NCBI GenBank assembly: GCA_000149265.1
Contig: CH002357.1
Coordinates: 539,373-603,372, forward strand
DNA: 64,000 nt
Direction of reading: 5' to 3'
Origin: Ciona savignyi
Taxonomy: Eukaryota > Chordata > Ascidiacea > Phlebobranchia > Cionidae
Of the stretch, positions 19,701 through 34,199 are shown piece after piece. The notes under the pieces are model-generated. The model was not told where the DNA came from and searched no databases. It saw only the letters and a list, made by a program, of their open reading frames with translations. Position 1 is the first letter of the stretch. Each line of letters begins with the position of its first letter. The position numbers and the translations under genes are program-made.

Positions 19701-22700
19701 ATTTTCATTGTTGTTTGCTCATTTGTCTTGGCCAAAAGACAGTATATCTAAAGGTCGCTGTCGGCTAAACTAGCCTGCCGTAAGGATAACAAGAAAATTC
19801 AATGCAATATTTATTTATTTTTACTTTTGGTTACAGATTTCGGAGTTTCACTTATGATAAATCAGAACTATATATCACAAGTACTTACAACAAAGTAGTA
19901 GTTGATACAGAGGCATATCGCGATAACGGTAAGTCTCCAATTTTTAGTTTTACATACAAAAGAGATATTACAAATAATTCTTTCCCATTTTGAATCGAAA
20001 CTTGGTTAAATATTATCGTTGTTTAAACAATGAAAGTTTACTGTTTGCAACAAAATTATCCAACAGTTACAACCGCTTGCATTTTCTTTGATTTGGAGTT
20101 AAATTTTTAATCGATTGACATGGAATAATCCATTTAGTCGACTCGTAATTATTTACACCGACGATCGATAATACAAGACACCATTTGTACATGGGGAATT
20201 GCTTCTTTGTCTCTTCGCACAAAATCGACACTTCCATTGAACAACTGTTGCATTTAATTACTGTCAATACTCTCTTTGCTTTAGTTGCCCGAACCTTCCA
20301 TGAAGAACCTTCCCTAAATAACCAGGCGTACCTCTTTGGTTTCTGTTTTTTTTAATAACACTTATGTTATTACACAGTTTCAATTCCGTATATACCTGAG
20401 TTACATCGATTACGTTGGTGTTAGGTTTTATTACTTGGTATCGCATAGGTGTTACATTCAAACCATATATGTGTAGAAAGAGACTTTTAACTTTTAGTCT
20501 CTTCATAACAGGCTTGTATTATATATAAGCACAAAAACACGCCCTCCGCACTGTGATAATATTGATTAGGATAAGGGTATCATGAATTAAAACTAAGAAA
20601 TTTTCTTTTTATCGTTTAAACCTACGAAGTTTTAAAAAATATGTTTTCAAACTTCAAGGTTAATTACCAAATCAGGATCCACTACCGGATGTACATTGCA
20701 GTTACTGTCAATGATATAAATATTTTATCTACAATGGGTTTGCATTTTAATATAGTTTTGTCAATTAAGATACACCTTTTCATGCTGGTAGTGTATAGTC
20801 TCTGTAAAATATAGTTTAATATATTCATTTGAAAATTAAAGTGGATTTAAGGAAAGATAAAAAAGACATGATGTAATAATATATATCCCATATATCGACA
20901 CCGTTTCAATGTGTTAAGAAAAATAGCACATCTATACATAACTTTTTATAATTTTTATATTCTAACGAACTGCTACTATATTTGTGACAATTTTAATATT
21001 AATTTAATTCATTATATTTGTAATAACCGTATACACAATTATGTCGCCATGATATCTATAGTTATTCATATAAGTTACTGATAACTAAACCTACAAGAAT
21101 CACACTCATGTATGACAACTTGGTCATTGGTATACTAATAATCTTTTAAATAACTTTACCAGTGGTATCGCTTCTTTAATATTGCAGATTAACTTTGTCT
21201 ATATTGCTGGTAAAGTATATTGGTAAAGAATACAGTGTGACACTAGTTTAAGGCAGATTCTTTTCTTGATGACTTACATTAAAATTTTTTTTATATACAC
21301 CGTCCGAATCTTCTAAATATGATTATTTTCGTGAGTTTCTTTTCCTTGTAGTTTTAACAACACTGTAGAGAAATATGCACCACTAAAGATGAGATAGGAT
21401 ATTCATGTTTTTTTTTACTTTTTTTACCGGAGTCAGTTTCGAACCCAGGATGGACTCGTTGCTAAGACCGTTTTTGTATATAATTTGATATATTTAGCGG
21501 TCGTGTTATTCACTCGGCCACACGACCACACGATATTCATGTTTTATACCCATAAATGTGAAAACGCAACCAGCGTTATTACACAACGGGCAATCGTGAG
21601 ATTACTTCCTGCCTACCGAAAGGTTTCTTTCCCACCGAAAGGAGCTATTGCAGTGTGCTGTATATGATATGATTGAAACGTTTCAAGGTGATGTCCTCTA
21701 AGTACCTTGTCCAAGCACACAACCGACTAGATAGCTACGAGTTTCGATCTTACAATCCTTCGTGTGAATGGCGACGCACAATAACCCACAAATCTAACCG
21801 CCCGGGAAAAAAAACTATCACTACTAAGAAATGTCGACTGTTGAATACACCTCGGATCAAAGGTTATTTTAATTTATAAAAAATCAAAAATCGAATGTTC
21901 TTCTTTCTTGTTGGAAGTAAAAGTAATACTGAAAAATAAAATGCGTTTATGGTGTTTAGACACGGTCTAAAGCTAAACCTTCTCCTGGAAATTGCCAAAA
22001 TGATCTTATTCAAATTTAATATCCCAAGGTCAATGTGAGAAATAAACGTATTACTAATAAAATTATATTTCACTGGTCTGTTAAAATAAAAACGGTTAAT
22101 CACATTAAAATAATAGTTATATCCTCTTAAAAACTGCATAAGCTGTTTTACCTGAAAGCATACACACAAAGTAAATAACTGCTGCCCCAATATAAATGTA
22201 CAACAATTTTGTTTTGACATATGTATGTATTTTTAGGTGTTACTTACACGAGATTTAAGGCCAATAGGTGTTACTGGCATTCGATGAAGGAGTAATAATA
22301 AAAAAATCTTTCAATCGCAATCAGCCAAATGCCTTACTGTCTTTTAAGACAAAAGGGTCATTTGCAATCTTAATCTAAATCTTGCACAACTCTTAATGAC
22401 AATATGCTATATTTTGTTGGGGTGCTACTTTTAAAAAGAGACTAAATGCATTAAACATATTATATATATAGAACTATGTTTGTAGTCCATACAGCCATAT
22501 TAAATGATTGTTTGATACTGTTTTGTTCCTTTTTTTCACACATTGTTGGGTTAAAAATCATCGAGGTACTTTGTTTCAGTAGCATGTCTTCTATATCGGA
22601 AATTTGAGGATGGTTCCATTTTGGAAAACAATTAAAGAATTAATATTTTTTGCATTTGTTTCACAGTTGTGTACCTGGTACTCGCTGCTATAAATATTCT

Positions 22701-25700
22701 ATTTATTATGTTATTAATTACCTTGGTAGGCCCCTGTACTATTAATTATTTTTTGGATGGCAATCTTATTATTTATTTTTTTTATCCGCGATTATTGCTG
22801 TGTGGCGCATGTGTCGATAACCGAATATTTCTCGATGTCTTCTATTTAAACTTAGTGTTTATTATTTGAATATTATTTTATATTATATGTGCGGTTAACC
22901 AAAAACATGTTGGATAGAATGATTGATATTCATAACGGCAAGGGCATGTGTAGTTACCGTCACTATTTTATTAAAGACTAATTTTAATTAATATTACCAT
23001 TGAGAAACGTGTTGTGGGGCAAAACAAGTCATCAGTCACACAGCAACAGCAGTATACACATTTAATGAATTGGACGGAAACTTAAATGAACGTTGTTTGC
23101 CATAACGCAACCGATTCATAGAATTCTATAAGGTAAAAAAGGCTTGTTGACGAGGCCTTTTGCGGGTTAGGAGCGCAACCGGGTTAAACAAGATAGAGAA
23201 CAGCGTGTTTACGTGTATTCATTCCAGGTGAATGGACTATAATTCATTGCCCAATCAAAACAAACGAAGATAAGGACGACCCGAAATATCAGGATATTAC
23301 TCTCTACTTCATCATACAAAGAAAACCATTGTTTTACATTATCAATATAATTGTTCCATGTGTTCTTATTTCGTCATTGTCTGTGCTGGTGTTCTACCTT
23401 CCAAGTGGCTCCAGTGAAAAAATGACGATGAGCATTTCTGTGCTTCTAGGTAATTATGTTTGAAGTGTTTTTCCTGTAAATACAGTGTTTTAAATTTAAA
23501 CTGTATCTTGAATACTTGCAGGTCTAACAGTGTACTTACTTCTTTTGGCGAAAAGAGTCCCTGAAACTTCTCTTGGCGTCCCATTAATCGGGGCTTATCT
23601 ACTATTTACCATGCTTACGGTGACGCTATCTATTATTTTTAGGTAAGTAGAAATGATTGGATTATTTACCAAAATTTATATTAGCATAAAAACGTCCCTT
23701 TAAAGTTTAAATGCATTTATAAATATGTGTGTTTGGCAGTGTCGTGGTATTGAACATCTACCACCGGACGCCGTCTACGTCCGAAATGCCAAATTGGGTT
23801 CGATTGCTTTTCATGGAAATACTCCCAGATTTTCTTCGTATGCCCAAACCACTAAGCACAAGACGAATGCTTCTTCTGCGGAAAGAGAGTAACAATAGTA
23901 AAGAAAACAAAGTAGGCTTTTGTGACATAATTGCTAATACCCGAGCAAAATAGCTCGAAGGGGCCTGTCAGATGGTTGCAAGTTCTAAACCCAACACATG
24001 CGTGTTCCTTGGTCTATCAAGGCAGACGCATGTATTCTGCTCGATCACAGTGGATTATTGGATTTAAGCAAAATATTTTTTACAACGCTTAGTGTATAGG
24101 TTAATAGCTGAGGTAACCCGACTGTTATGGGCAGATGGTGTTATGACAAAAACCCGTATTTTACAAACCCGCATTTTAAACATTCGTAAATGTTCCTATA
24201 TTTTCAGTTATCAACTGCGGATGGACAATGCGAAGAACTGAAAGCTTTGCTCACCGACTATGCTAAAGAACAGAATATCGCTACACATCAACATAACCCC
24301 ACTCGTATAAACGAATTTAACTATAATCTCCAAGCAGTCCGTAATAACTGTGCTTGTCAAAGTGGTGAAAAAAAGAAACATTCGCAAAGGTTTTCTCAGC
24401 ACTATTTCGTTGATCCAAATGAGCATTACCGGTACAGCAGTTCACAACGTAACAACCATTTGAATTCTTCCCAGCGTTCTGAACTTAGTTGTGTGGATTA
24501 TTCCACCAGCTTAGGCATAGTAAAAACAAAATCAGAAGAAAATAAAATACCGTCTGCAAGAAATTACAGACAATCGCTGATGTTTAAAGCCACGCAACTC
24601 CCCCGATCAAAATCTTATTGTTTTGAGTCAAGTAAAAATTGCGAATGTGCCGGAAAACGTCTAACAGACAAATCCGATCGGGAACTTGCTGCTTCACTTC
24701 CTTTGCTCGATACCGACCATAAATTTAAAAAACATGACGAACAGCTGATAAGCGACAGAGTCCGAAACCGAAATTCCGTTAGAACTTCGGACACAAAAGA
24801 AGAAGAAATATACCTTTATAAGACACACAATGAACGAATTTGGTGTAGTAAACCACGCAGAAGCGATATGAAAGGGCAGACTCGGATTCGATCAAGGACA
24901 AAACCTTTCCAGGGCCTACGTTCGCCTCATCTTAGGCACAGAGAAAACGGACTACAGTTAACTGGCAACATAACCGGACAGAAGATGTCGCTCAAGAACG
25001 AAACTATTCCGTGCTCTCGCTCGTCTTCTGGTTCTGTAAAACATTTCACAAAAAATAACGAAAACTTAAACCAGTTACAAACGTAAGTAGTGGGCCTTGA
25101 TGGACTACAATTTAACACTAGTCAATTATATTTAAAACAACTGTCACGCTTTATAAGGTCAATCAACGAAGAAGAGGATACAAACTGTAGCGATTCCTCT
25201 GGAGGTGAACTGAATTGTTCAAGTACTGGAAAACTGCCAGAGGAGGCCATTCTTGCGGCAAATGCCGTCGATTTTATCGCGGATAATATGAAAACCACCG
25301 ATAAAATGAAAATCGTAAGTATATTTTACAAGTTCTCCATTAACAAATAGTACCACCTGCATATGTCCTTGTATCCTTATCCGTTCCTTAAGTCTGACTG
25401 TATTTTTCAAAATCTTAAACGCAGGGCAAAGTCTAGTCAGTTTTGTCGGGTAACATGGCAGTTATAACAAGGCACGTTTTAAGTTCGATTATCTTCCTAA
25501 CCACAAAACTGTGAAGTTCTGTTCCTGATTACAACACTTAACGGACAGTAGTTCCATCCAGTGAATCCAAGTGGGTGGTTTAAAATTGAAGTAGGTTAAC
25601 ATGATTAAAAACAAGTATATATATGAGACGACAAAAACTAAAACAGACTAAAATAGCTCTGACGAGTGGCCATGCTGTACCTGTACCCTTCTACCCCGAA

Positions 25701-26505
25701 GATAAACTTGCATTTCCTATTTAGTAAACACGCACATACTGTGCAAAATATTCTCCTAATCGATTCCAATTGGCCGGTTTCCCTCTGTGACTTACATGTT
25801 TGTCATACCAACGTTTATAAAACTTAGTTTTATACACACAGATGAATGAAGATTGGCATTTTGTGGCAACTGTTGTCGATCGTTTACTGCTGTGGATATT
25901 TATGTTTGTATTCGTTTCAGGAACTATGTATTTCTTTATAAAGGTAAGTTTTAAAAAACTTGGTTTTTTTATTATATGTGTGATCGGCCGGCTCAGTTAT
26001 GTATAAGCCCTGCTGACTGCAAAGTGTAGTCCACGCATGAGGCATACCAACCAGCCGAACAGTGTATGTTAGGCCTGTTTTGTTAAAGCTATACCATATT
26101 TGTTGACTCAGTGCGTGGCTTTTCAGCGAATGTGGGAATGAAACCAACTAATCAGTTGTGTCCCTGAAAAAGGCACTTAGCAGATAGTCCACATGAGGCC
26201 TACCAACCAGCCGAACAGTGTATGATAGGCGTGTTTTGTGAAAGCTATACCGATCACACATATAAATATGCTATACCCATTGCTACAAATTCTAAAACCT
26301 CCCTCCATATAAAATTTAACAGCCTACCCGTTTGCCGTGTATACGTATTCGCCATTTTCCTGTATAGATTACCCACAGATTAACCTGTATTCGGGTTTAA
26401 TTTAAAAATATGGCCCTTGACGTAGCTGCATAGGACAAAAATTAGTATTATAGATCGTCCACATTAATTTTTGTACCTTTACTACAGGCCTCATTGAACG
26501 CTCCA
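16731..26505 (+). CDS. Nicotinic acetylcholine receptor, non-alpha (beta/gamma/delta-like) subunit, 3' end in gap
   Basis: Subunit of a pentameric ligand-gated cation channel at the plasma membrane. Exons: 16731-16797, 17728-17866, 18049-18207, 18458-18607, 19837-19928, 23228-23449, 23522-23642, 23740-23911, 24208-25082, 25158-25314, 25842-25943, and 26488 into the gap. All junctions keep phase, for 752 codons before the last exon. The ligand domain has [19 protein letters not shown] and the Cys-loop C155-x13-C169. Loop C has one Cys (IHCPIKTNE), not the vicinal pair that defines alpha subunits. M1 is about 237-260; M2 begins after Glu266 (cation-selective GSSEKM) and ends [12 protein letters not shown], like beta1/gamma; M3 about 298-320; M4 in exon 11 ([12 protein letters not shown]...). 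The M3-M4 loop is near 390 residues, far longer than usual. The N-terminal segment is a weak signal peptide. Ascidian beta/gamma/delta/epsilon-type subunits are known; exact orthology is not established here. Confidence 0.93.
21391..21790 (-). repeat. SINE copy, minus orientation, in receptor intron 5
   Basis: Starts with the 3'-end block GATAGGATATTCATG at 21395. A poly-T and foreign piece intervenes, then GATATTCATGTTTTATACCC is repeated at 21532. It runs through ACGGGCAATCGTGAGATTAC, GGAGCTATTGCAGTGTGCTG and ACACAACCGACTAGATAGC to the tRNA-like end. Two copies of the 3' block suggest one SINE inserted into, or beside, another. Confidence 0.7.
23945..24170. repeat. Possible decayed SINE in receptor intron 8
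   Basis: Blocks such as GCTGAGGTAACCCGACTG and GGCAGATGGTGTTATGAC recall the SINE middle (GCTCCGGTAACCCGACGG, then GATCTGACG). The rest is not alignable by eye, so this is tentative. Confidence 0.3.
25973..26264. mobile_element. Short element with perfect 15-bp terminal inverted repeats, receptor intron 11
   Basis: TATATGTGTGATCGG at 25973-25987 is exactly inverted as CCGATCACACATATA at 26250-26264, bounding 292 bp. Inside, a block of about 65 bp is directly repeated (26028-26095 and 26186-26253), containing CCAACCAGCCGAACAGTG and AAAGCTATACC. Between the repeats lies CAGTTGTGTCCCTGAAAAAGGC, a SINE-like core. The structure fits a MITE; there is no room for a transposase. A TA duplication is possible but cannot be separated from the repeat ends. 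Confidence 0.55.
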
Positions 26506-26954
26506 NNNNNNNNNNNNNNNNNNNNNNNNNNNNNNNNNNNNNNNNNNNNNNNNNNNNNNNNNNNNNNNNNNNNNNNNNNNNNNNNNNNNNNNNNNNNNNN
26601 NNNNNNNNNNNNNNNNNNNNNNNNNNNNNNNNNNNNNNNNNNNNNNNNNNNNNNNNNNNNNNNNNNNNNNNNNNNNNNNNNNNNNNNNNNNNNNNNNNNN
26701 NNNNNNNNNNNNNNNNNNNNNNNNNNNNNNNNNNNNNNNNNNNNNNNNNNNNNNNNNNNNNNNNNNNNNNNNNNNNNNNNNNNNNNNNNNNNNNNNNNNN
26801 NNNNNNNNNNNNNNNNNNNNNNNNNNNNNNNNNNNNNNNNNNNNNNNNNNNNNNNNNNNNNNNNNNNNNNNNNNNNNNNNNNNNNNNNNNNNNNNNNNNN
26901 NNNNNNNNNNNNNNNNNNNNNNNNNNNNNNNNNNNNNNNNNNNNNNNNNNNNNN
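26506..26954. other. Assembly gap (449 N)
   Basis: Unresolved bases. The gap begins six codons into the last visible exon of the nicotinic receptor gene, so its extreme C-terminus and stop codon are not visible. Any apparent frame across it is meaningless. Confidence 1.
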
Positions 26955-27056
26955 GTTTAAAGACAATGAACCAAAATATTCCATGTGTTGGAAAAATGAC
27001 GATTATCCTAAACATCATTAGCAATGTTTTAAATTTTTACCATGTTGCCTTTACAA

Positions 27057-27062
27057 AATAAA
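27057..27062 (+). terminator. Candidate poly(A) signal of the receptor gene
   Basis: AATAAA lies about 100 bases after the gap, in sequence with no open frame, where the receptor 3' UTR would be expected. The link is by position only. Confidence 0.45.
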
Positions 27063-28610
27063 CCTTAAAAGTAACTAAGTTAAATTTTAAAATGCGTGGT
27101 CCTTTGTATTTTTCACATACCGATATTTTGAGATTTATAATTTGATTGTAGCAAGGATACCTATATTTTATAGAAGTACTTTAACATATATTGCTTTTAC
27201 TATATGCGGAGGATGGTATTTTTAAATTAGATGTCCATTCTATTGGAAACATTTCCCCACCATAAAACTGGAACTGGATGACCGTATAGTGGATATATAT
27301 GCCTATTTTGTATTAATATAAATCTGGCGCAATAACATTTATCCGTTTCTAACAACAGACCAGACGCCGAACAGACGGCCTTTAAATTGATGTAACCTAC
27401 GCACCTAGCTGTGTAAATATTTAATTTGATCGATGCAAAATTAATGGGATGGGTCTGTTTGCATTCCTTTATTTTCAAATGCCATCGAATATTAGCATGT
27501 CTGAGCCTGCTATTATATAAGAACTGGATTTTATCTTGTCCTTGGCACACGCTGTTAAGCTAAGGACAAGCTAAATAAAGACATAAAACCACCAAACACG
27601 CCATGGCATCTTAGAAGTGACAGACAAAAGAAACTTTCAATTCATTTAGGGCACAGCACTCTTCTTCGCCAATTGTATGCTTTATATAACATTCATTCAA
27701 ATAGTGTTTGAAAGACCAATAAATTAAATTTTAATTAATGGTATTCATCCATAAAAGAAATTTCACCTCGACTACAGTAGACCATGAGTATTTATTAAAC
27801 TTCCTGTGTTCACAGTCCATTGTCCGTTCACTTTGGACGGGTCATATAGGACAGACTCAACAAACCTAAAAAAACATGTTGTAAACTGAATTTTCAGTTG
27901 AGTTGGAACACTGGATTTTAAAACAGAATTCTTCGGTTGTCTATAGACACTCGATATATGTCTGTATAGTTAATTGGAGAAAGAGCTCTCTTCGATTAAC
28001 AAGCTACTCAAATGTCGAAACACAATTGAATAATAAATACAATAGATTTGCACGAGTACAACTTGCTCAAAGGTTGTTACATGTACTTATTACAATGATC
28101 TTTTGTATAAAAGGATTCAGAATTGAAGAAGACCTCCAAACGACCCCCTGCTATTATATATAAAGTGTAAGCTGTGGTGGTTTAACCTACACAAGGGTCG
28201 TGTAAAGTAGGTAGAAAGACGACGAAGATTTGGTAAAGAAAGGTTAAAATGACCTTACAGCATAAAACTTCAGTATTGTGTGACATTGCCACGTTTCTAG
28301 GCAATTTGATTCAATTTCACACTAAAGAATTCAACTAATATCATCTGACTTTCGTATTTTCTATTCCAAAATAGTGTATCGAAAATATAGTGTTCGCAAC
28401 AAGTTTTTGTTTCTGACATAATGTATAATTTAATCATATCAATTTAAAAATATTGTGTTACCATACACAAGACTCACCTCAGCAAAAACAAAGCAAAATG
28501 ATATTGTATCAAACTACAAACAATAGAGTTGTTTTCAAATATTTCAAATTTGATAATTACAATGGAAATCAATAGCTGTATTTTAAATTTCCAAGCTGGC
28601 ATTCTAGAAC
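27063..28610. other. Intergenic region without a recognisable gene
   Basis: AT-rich unique sequence between the receptor gene and the first alpha-tubulin. I see no repeat family member, RNA gene or supported exon. Open frames here have no domain or splice support. Confidence 0.6.
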
Positions 28611-28614
28611 AAAT

Positions 28615-28691
28615 ATTGGCCAATGAGAGCTGACGAGCATTTTATTATTGACCAATGGTGTTGCAATAAACATATAGTTACTGTGACGTAA
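28615..28691 (+). promoter_or_regulatory. Candidate alpha-tubulin promoter elements: two CCAAT boxes and a CRE-like site
   Basis: ATTGGCCAAT (28615-28624) is a palindrome giving a CCAAT box on both strands. A second CCAAT is at 28652-28656, and TGACGTAA (28684-28691) resembles a CRE/ATF site. They lie 150-230 bases upstream of the ATG at 28842. Function is inferred from motif and position. Confidence 0.45.
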
Positions 28692-28841
28692 TAGAACGAG
28701 AGAATTGCTGGGTGCGTGAAACAAAATCAGCTCATTCTGGTGGTACAGATCACGTCGTAAGTTGTGAATTTGACCTCTATCTTCTAAGAAGCATTTTCTG
28801 TGTATTTTGCTTTTATTACAAGAAATAAAAACTACATAATC

Positions 28842-31231
<2,390 letters not shown>

Positions 31232-31258
31232 TTTTAATCTAAACTTGTGTAATTGAAA

Positions 31259-31264
31259 AATAAA
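31259..31264 (+). terminator. Poly(A) signal of alpha-tubulin copy A
   Basis: AATAAA 28 bases after the TAG stop, followed within 25 bases by a TG/T-rich stretch (CTGTTTTTGTTATTTGGGG), as in a normal cleavage site. Confidence 0.75.
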
Positions 31265-31778
31265 ACGAACGGAACTGTTTTTGTTATTTGGGGTAAATCT
31301 TTCTAGATCAGTGTTTTCCAGTCAGCGAGCACATAACTGTAGAATCGTTAATAGCCCACTTACAACGCATTGGCACTTTTCTAGTTCTTGCGAACACTTT
31401 GATTTTTCAGGAAAGCAATAGTGGCTTAGTTTATGCTTTACTGGATAGTCAAATGTAATAAATTGTATTTCGTCACAACGAAACTAATGCCTTTGTGTTC
31501 GCAATTTTTATCTAACTTTCAAGGGCGATTCCAAAATTTAAACTGCAGTAAATTTTAACGTAGTGCATTAGACGATTTTCAATGGCAAGGCAAAAACAGA
31601 TAATTTCATGTAACGAAGACTTTTAAATTTGGATTAACGTTAATGGGAGTGAAGGGCGAGGTCAGGCCACGGTGTGTGTTATGTTTGGAGCTTTAGCTTA
31701 CATTTGTTTAAAAGAAGCTTACTTTTAAAGGCAGCCTTAAATATAAGCATGAAAATTACCATGGCACAGTATGTGATT

Positions 31779-31920
31779 GGATAGAATATTCGTGTTTATC
31801 CCTTTGAATGGGAATATCAAGAGGGTTAACACACGGGCAATCGTCAGATCACCTCGCGCCCACCGTCGGGTTACCGGAGCTATTGCAGTGTGTTGTGTAT
31901 ATGATTCACACGTTTCTTTA
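31779..31920 (-). repeat. SINE copy, 5'-truncated, minus orientation
   Basis: Starts GGATAGAATATTCGTGTTTATCC and continues through AACACACGGGCAATCGTCAG and GTCGGGTTACCGGAGCTATT to the ACACGTTTCTTTAAGTTTGTAG segment. It stops before the tRNA-like half. Confidence 0.8.
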
Positions 31921-32883
31921 AGTTTGTAGAATCCGTGAAATCCGTGTATTTAAGTTTGTAGAAACGAAACACAATTCTAGGTTATATTGCGTATATATTA
32001 GTCAACGTTCGATGGCTATTTATAAAAACATTCGAACTTAGCATTGAGTATTATTCAGTGTTTTTTTAATGCATAAAAGTTTTGTCACCTTGATCTCGTT
32101 GAAAAGAAGTTTTAAGACTGCAATGAATAATTTTACTTTAATATGTCCCACTTCGACGGTTAATGAATTTGGCTTAACACGGTGATTAATGACATATTTA
32201 AGTGAAAGAAAGGCCGCAAATCCCATTCATGTCGTATTGCTTTTCAAATATTAAAACGAGTTTACACAAAATGCGCTGGTGCACTCTATTCCCCCAAAAA
32301 CTATACTTGTATACCATTTTTACAAAAAAAAACAGTAAAAATACGATAAAAGTATCTAAAAGAAAAAGCTTTTTCTGGTAATTTACAAGTTGCTTTTCAT
32401 GACGTGCATATTCAGACACGTCATGTCGTGGTCAATGATTAGCACGATTTATATTCATATAATGATTTCTATAAATTAAACAGTCTCGGTGTCAAGTCCG
32501 TGATGGCATCAAAATTGAGATTGGTTAAAAAACAAGTCTAGTAACAAAAGCTCAAAGTTCATTTTAACACAAGAGTAGTTTTCTTAAAACTTTATACATT
32601 CGTCATACTTAAATTCTTTTAGATACTGTAAACTGAAAAAGTACAATATTTACCGTCACAACAAAAGTCGTTGTGTGCATCCGCGATCTAGTATGAAAAA
32701 ACAACTTTTTCCAGCAACAATAACAGGTAAATAAACTAAAATATTGTTTTAAAACAATATTTATAAACTTCTTGTAACAATAAGAAGTCAATGTTCGTGT
32801 TTAAACAAAGAAGCGGATTTTATATATATATACCTTATATATAAATTATGTAATCTCGTTCGGTTTTGGACATACAATACATC
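31921..32883. other. Intergenic sequence between tubulin copies
   Basis: AT-rich sequence after the SINE with a TA dinucleotide tract at 32820-32832. I see no gene. The hAT-like elements begin at 32892. Confidence 0.55.
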
Positions 32884-32891
32884 CACTAATC

Positions 32892-33729
32892 CGGCGTTTC
32901 TCAACCAGGGAGGAATTCCCTCGTAGGGAGGAATTTCAGGATTTGAGGGGAGGATTTTGTGCTTTTTATACTAAGTGTAATTAAGTGACACTAGGACGAT
33001 TTTTTGATATTTTTTAATGGATGACATTTGTTATTATTACGTTGTCCTACTCTCAGACCTATAGGTCTTTATGCGTAACACTAACAGGCCCGGTGCTAGG
33101 AACCGCGGGGCCCAATTAGAAATGTGATGGCGGGGCCCCTACTCTTCATAGCAAAATTTATGGGTGTTTATATATCATAAAATACATACCAGTACATACA
33201 AACTACAAAAATAGACATTTAATACTTGCTATAAAACAAATTAAAGGTAATGTGGATGCTTATTTACGATATATTGTTTTACTTCCAAACATATATACAT
33301 ATATTGTTTGGCAACCATATTCATTATGACGTAACAGGCAGACACAGAAATATAAATTTGACTTATTTACGATGCATAACAAATTGATATTATGAGAAAG
33401 AATATTATTTCACTTTTTATTTTACGTTTCAGTAGTATTTTAAACGTCGTAATACAGAAAGACCCCCGCTAGCGCGGGGCCCCGTCAAGGTGCGGGGCCC
33501 AATTTGATCTAATCGGTCAAATCGGCCTAAAACCGGCCCTGAACACTAAACTGGTTTAGCAGATATATTATGTAGTTCAAATAAATGCATCTCTAAATAT
33601 GTGTATTTCCTTATTTCGTCTAGTAGTGACTCAAATCGTGGGTATACTTTATTTATACGGTAGGGGAGGAATGAAAAGATTCAAAATAGGCAAAGGGAGG
33701 CATGCAACAAAAAAGGTTAAGAACCACTG
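32892..33729. mobile_element. Outer hAT-like non-autonomous element
   Basis: Left end CGGCGTTTCTCAACC pairs with right end GGTTAAGAACCACTG (inverse CAGTGGTTCTTAACC), matching at 11 of 15 positions and resembling Charlie-type hAT termini. Flanks are CACTAATC (32884-32891) and CAATAATC (33730-33737), a 7/8 match to an 8-bp target duplication, as expected for hAT. Its own sequence is about 373 bp after removing the nested element and one copy of its target duplication. Subterminal GGGAGG-rich blocks lie near both ends. No transposase frame. Confidence 0.75.
33085..33541 (+). mobile_element. hAT MITE nested in the outer element, copy 1
   Basis: 457 bp with termini CAGGCCCGGTGCTAG and CTAAAACCGGCCCTG (inverse CAGGGCCGGTTTTAG), typical of hAT ends. 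It is flanked by a perfect 8-bp duplication AACACTAA (33077-33084 and 33542-33549). Subterminal GGGGCCC blocks are present at both ends. A second copy in inverted orientation is at 55965-56415. No coding capacity, so it must have been moved in trans. Confidence 0.9.
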
Positions 33730-34199
33730 CAATAATCTAATCTCGCCTCTTGGTGCCACGAAGCATATTAATCGAACAAGCATTTATCGATTATGAGATC
33801 ACAAAAACATTTAGTGATCAAGTTCTGTGTTTGTGCAACTTTCTGCTTTGATGGTACATTTTCGAGTAATTTATAGGCCACAATGCCAACAGGAAATATG
33901 ATTTTCACTCTTGTAAATATTAGTCACTGTGAGACAGTCATTGTTAATTTGAAAATAGGCTGTAGTCTTCAAACGGCGTATATGAATCTTATTAACAATG
34001 TGTTTTTTATTTATTATTCGTGTTAAATACGACAAGCCTAGGCCTGCCTACTCAGATAATCAAAAATAATTTATTTGTCAAACGACCTCTAACAACCCCT
34101 TTTCAAAAGCTGGCTGTTGTTAGACAAGCCTTATCAACGTTCCTCACAAATATTTAATTTAATATCCATGACAAAGGTTTCTGTGGTAGAGACGCGCTG

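Noticed and set aside
24211-25118. Minus-strand frames opposite receptor exon 9
   Set aside because: Shadows of the long open exon; no start context or domain.
26448-27024. Long frames of about 175 codons across the N stretch
   Set aside because: They consist of unknown bases; not real.
27227-27550. 107-codon frame on the minus strand
   Set aside because: No domain, no splice or poly(A) context, ordinary AT-rich composition; most likely chance.
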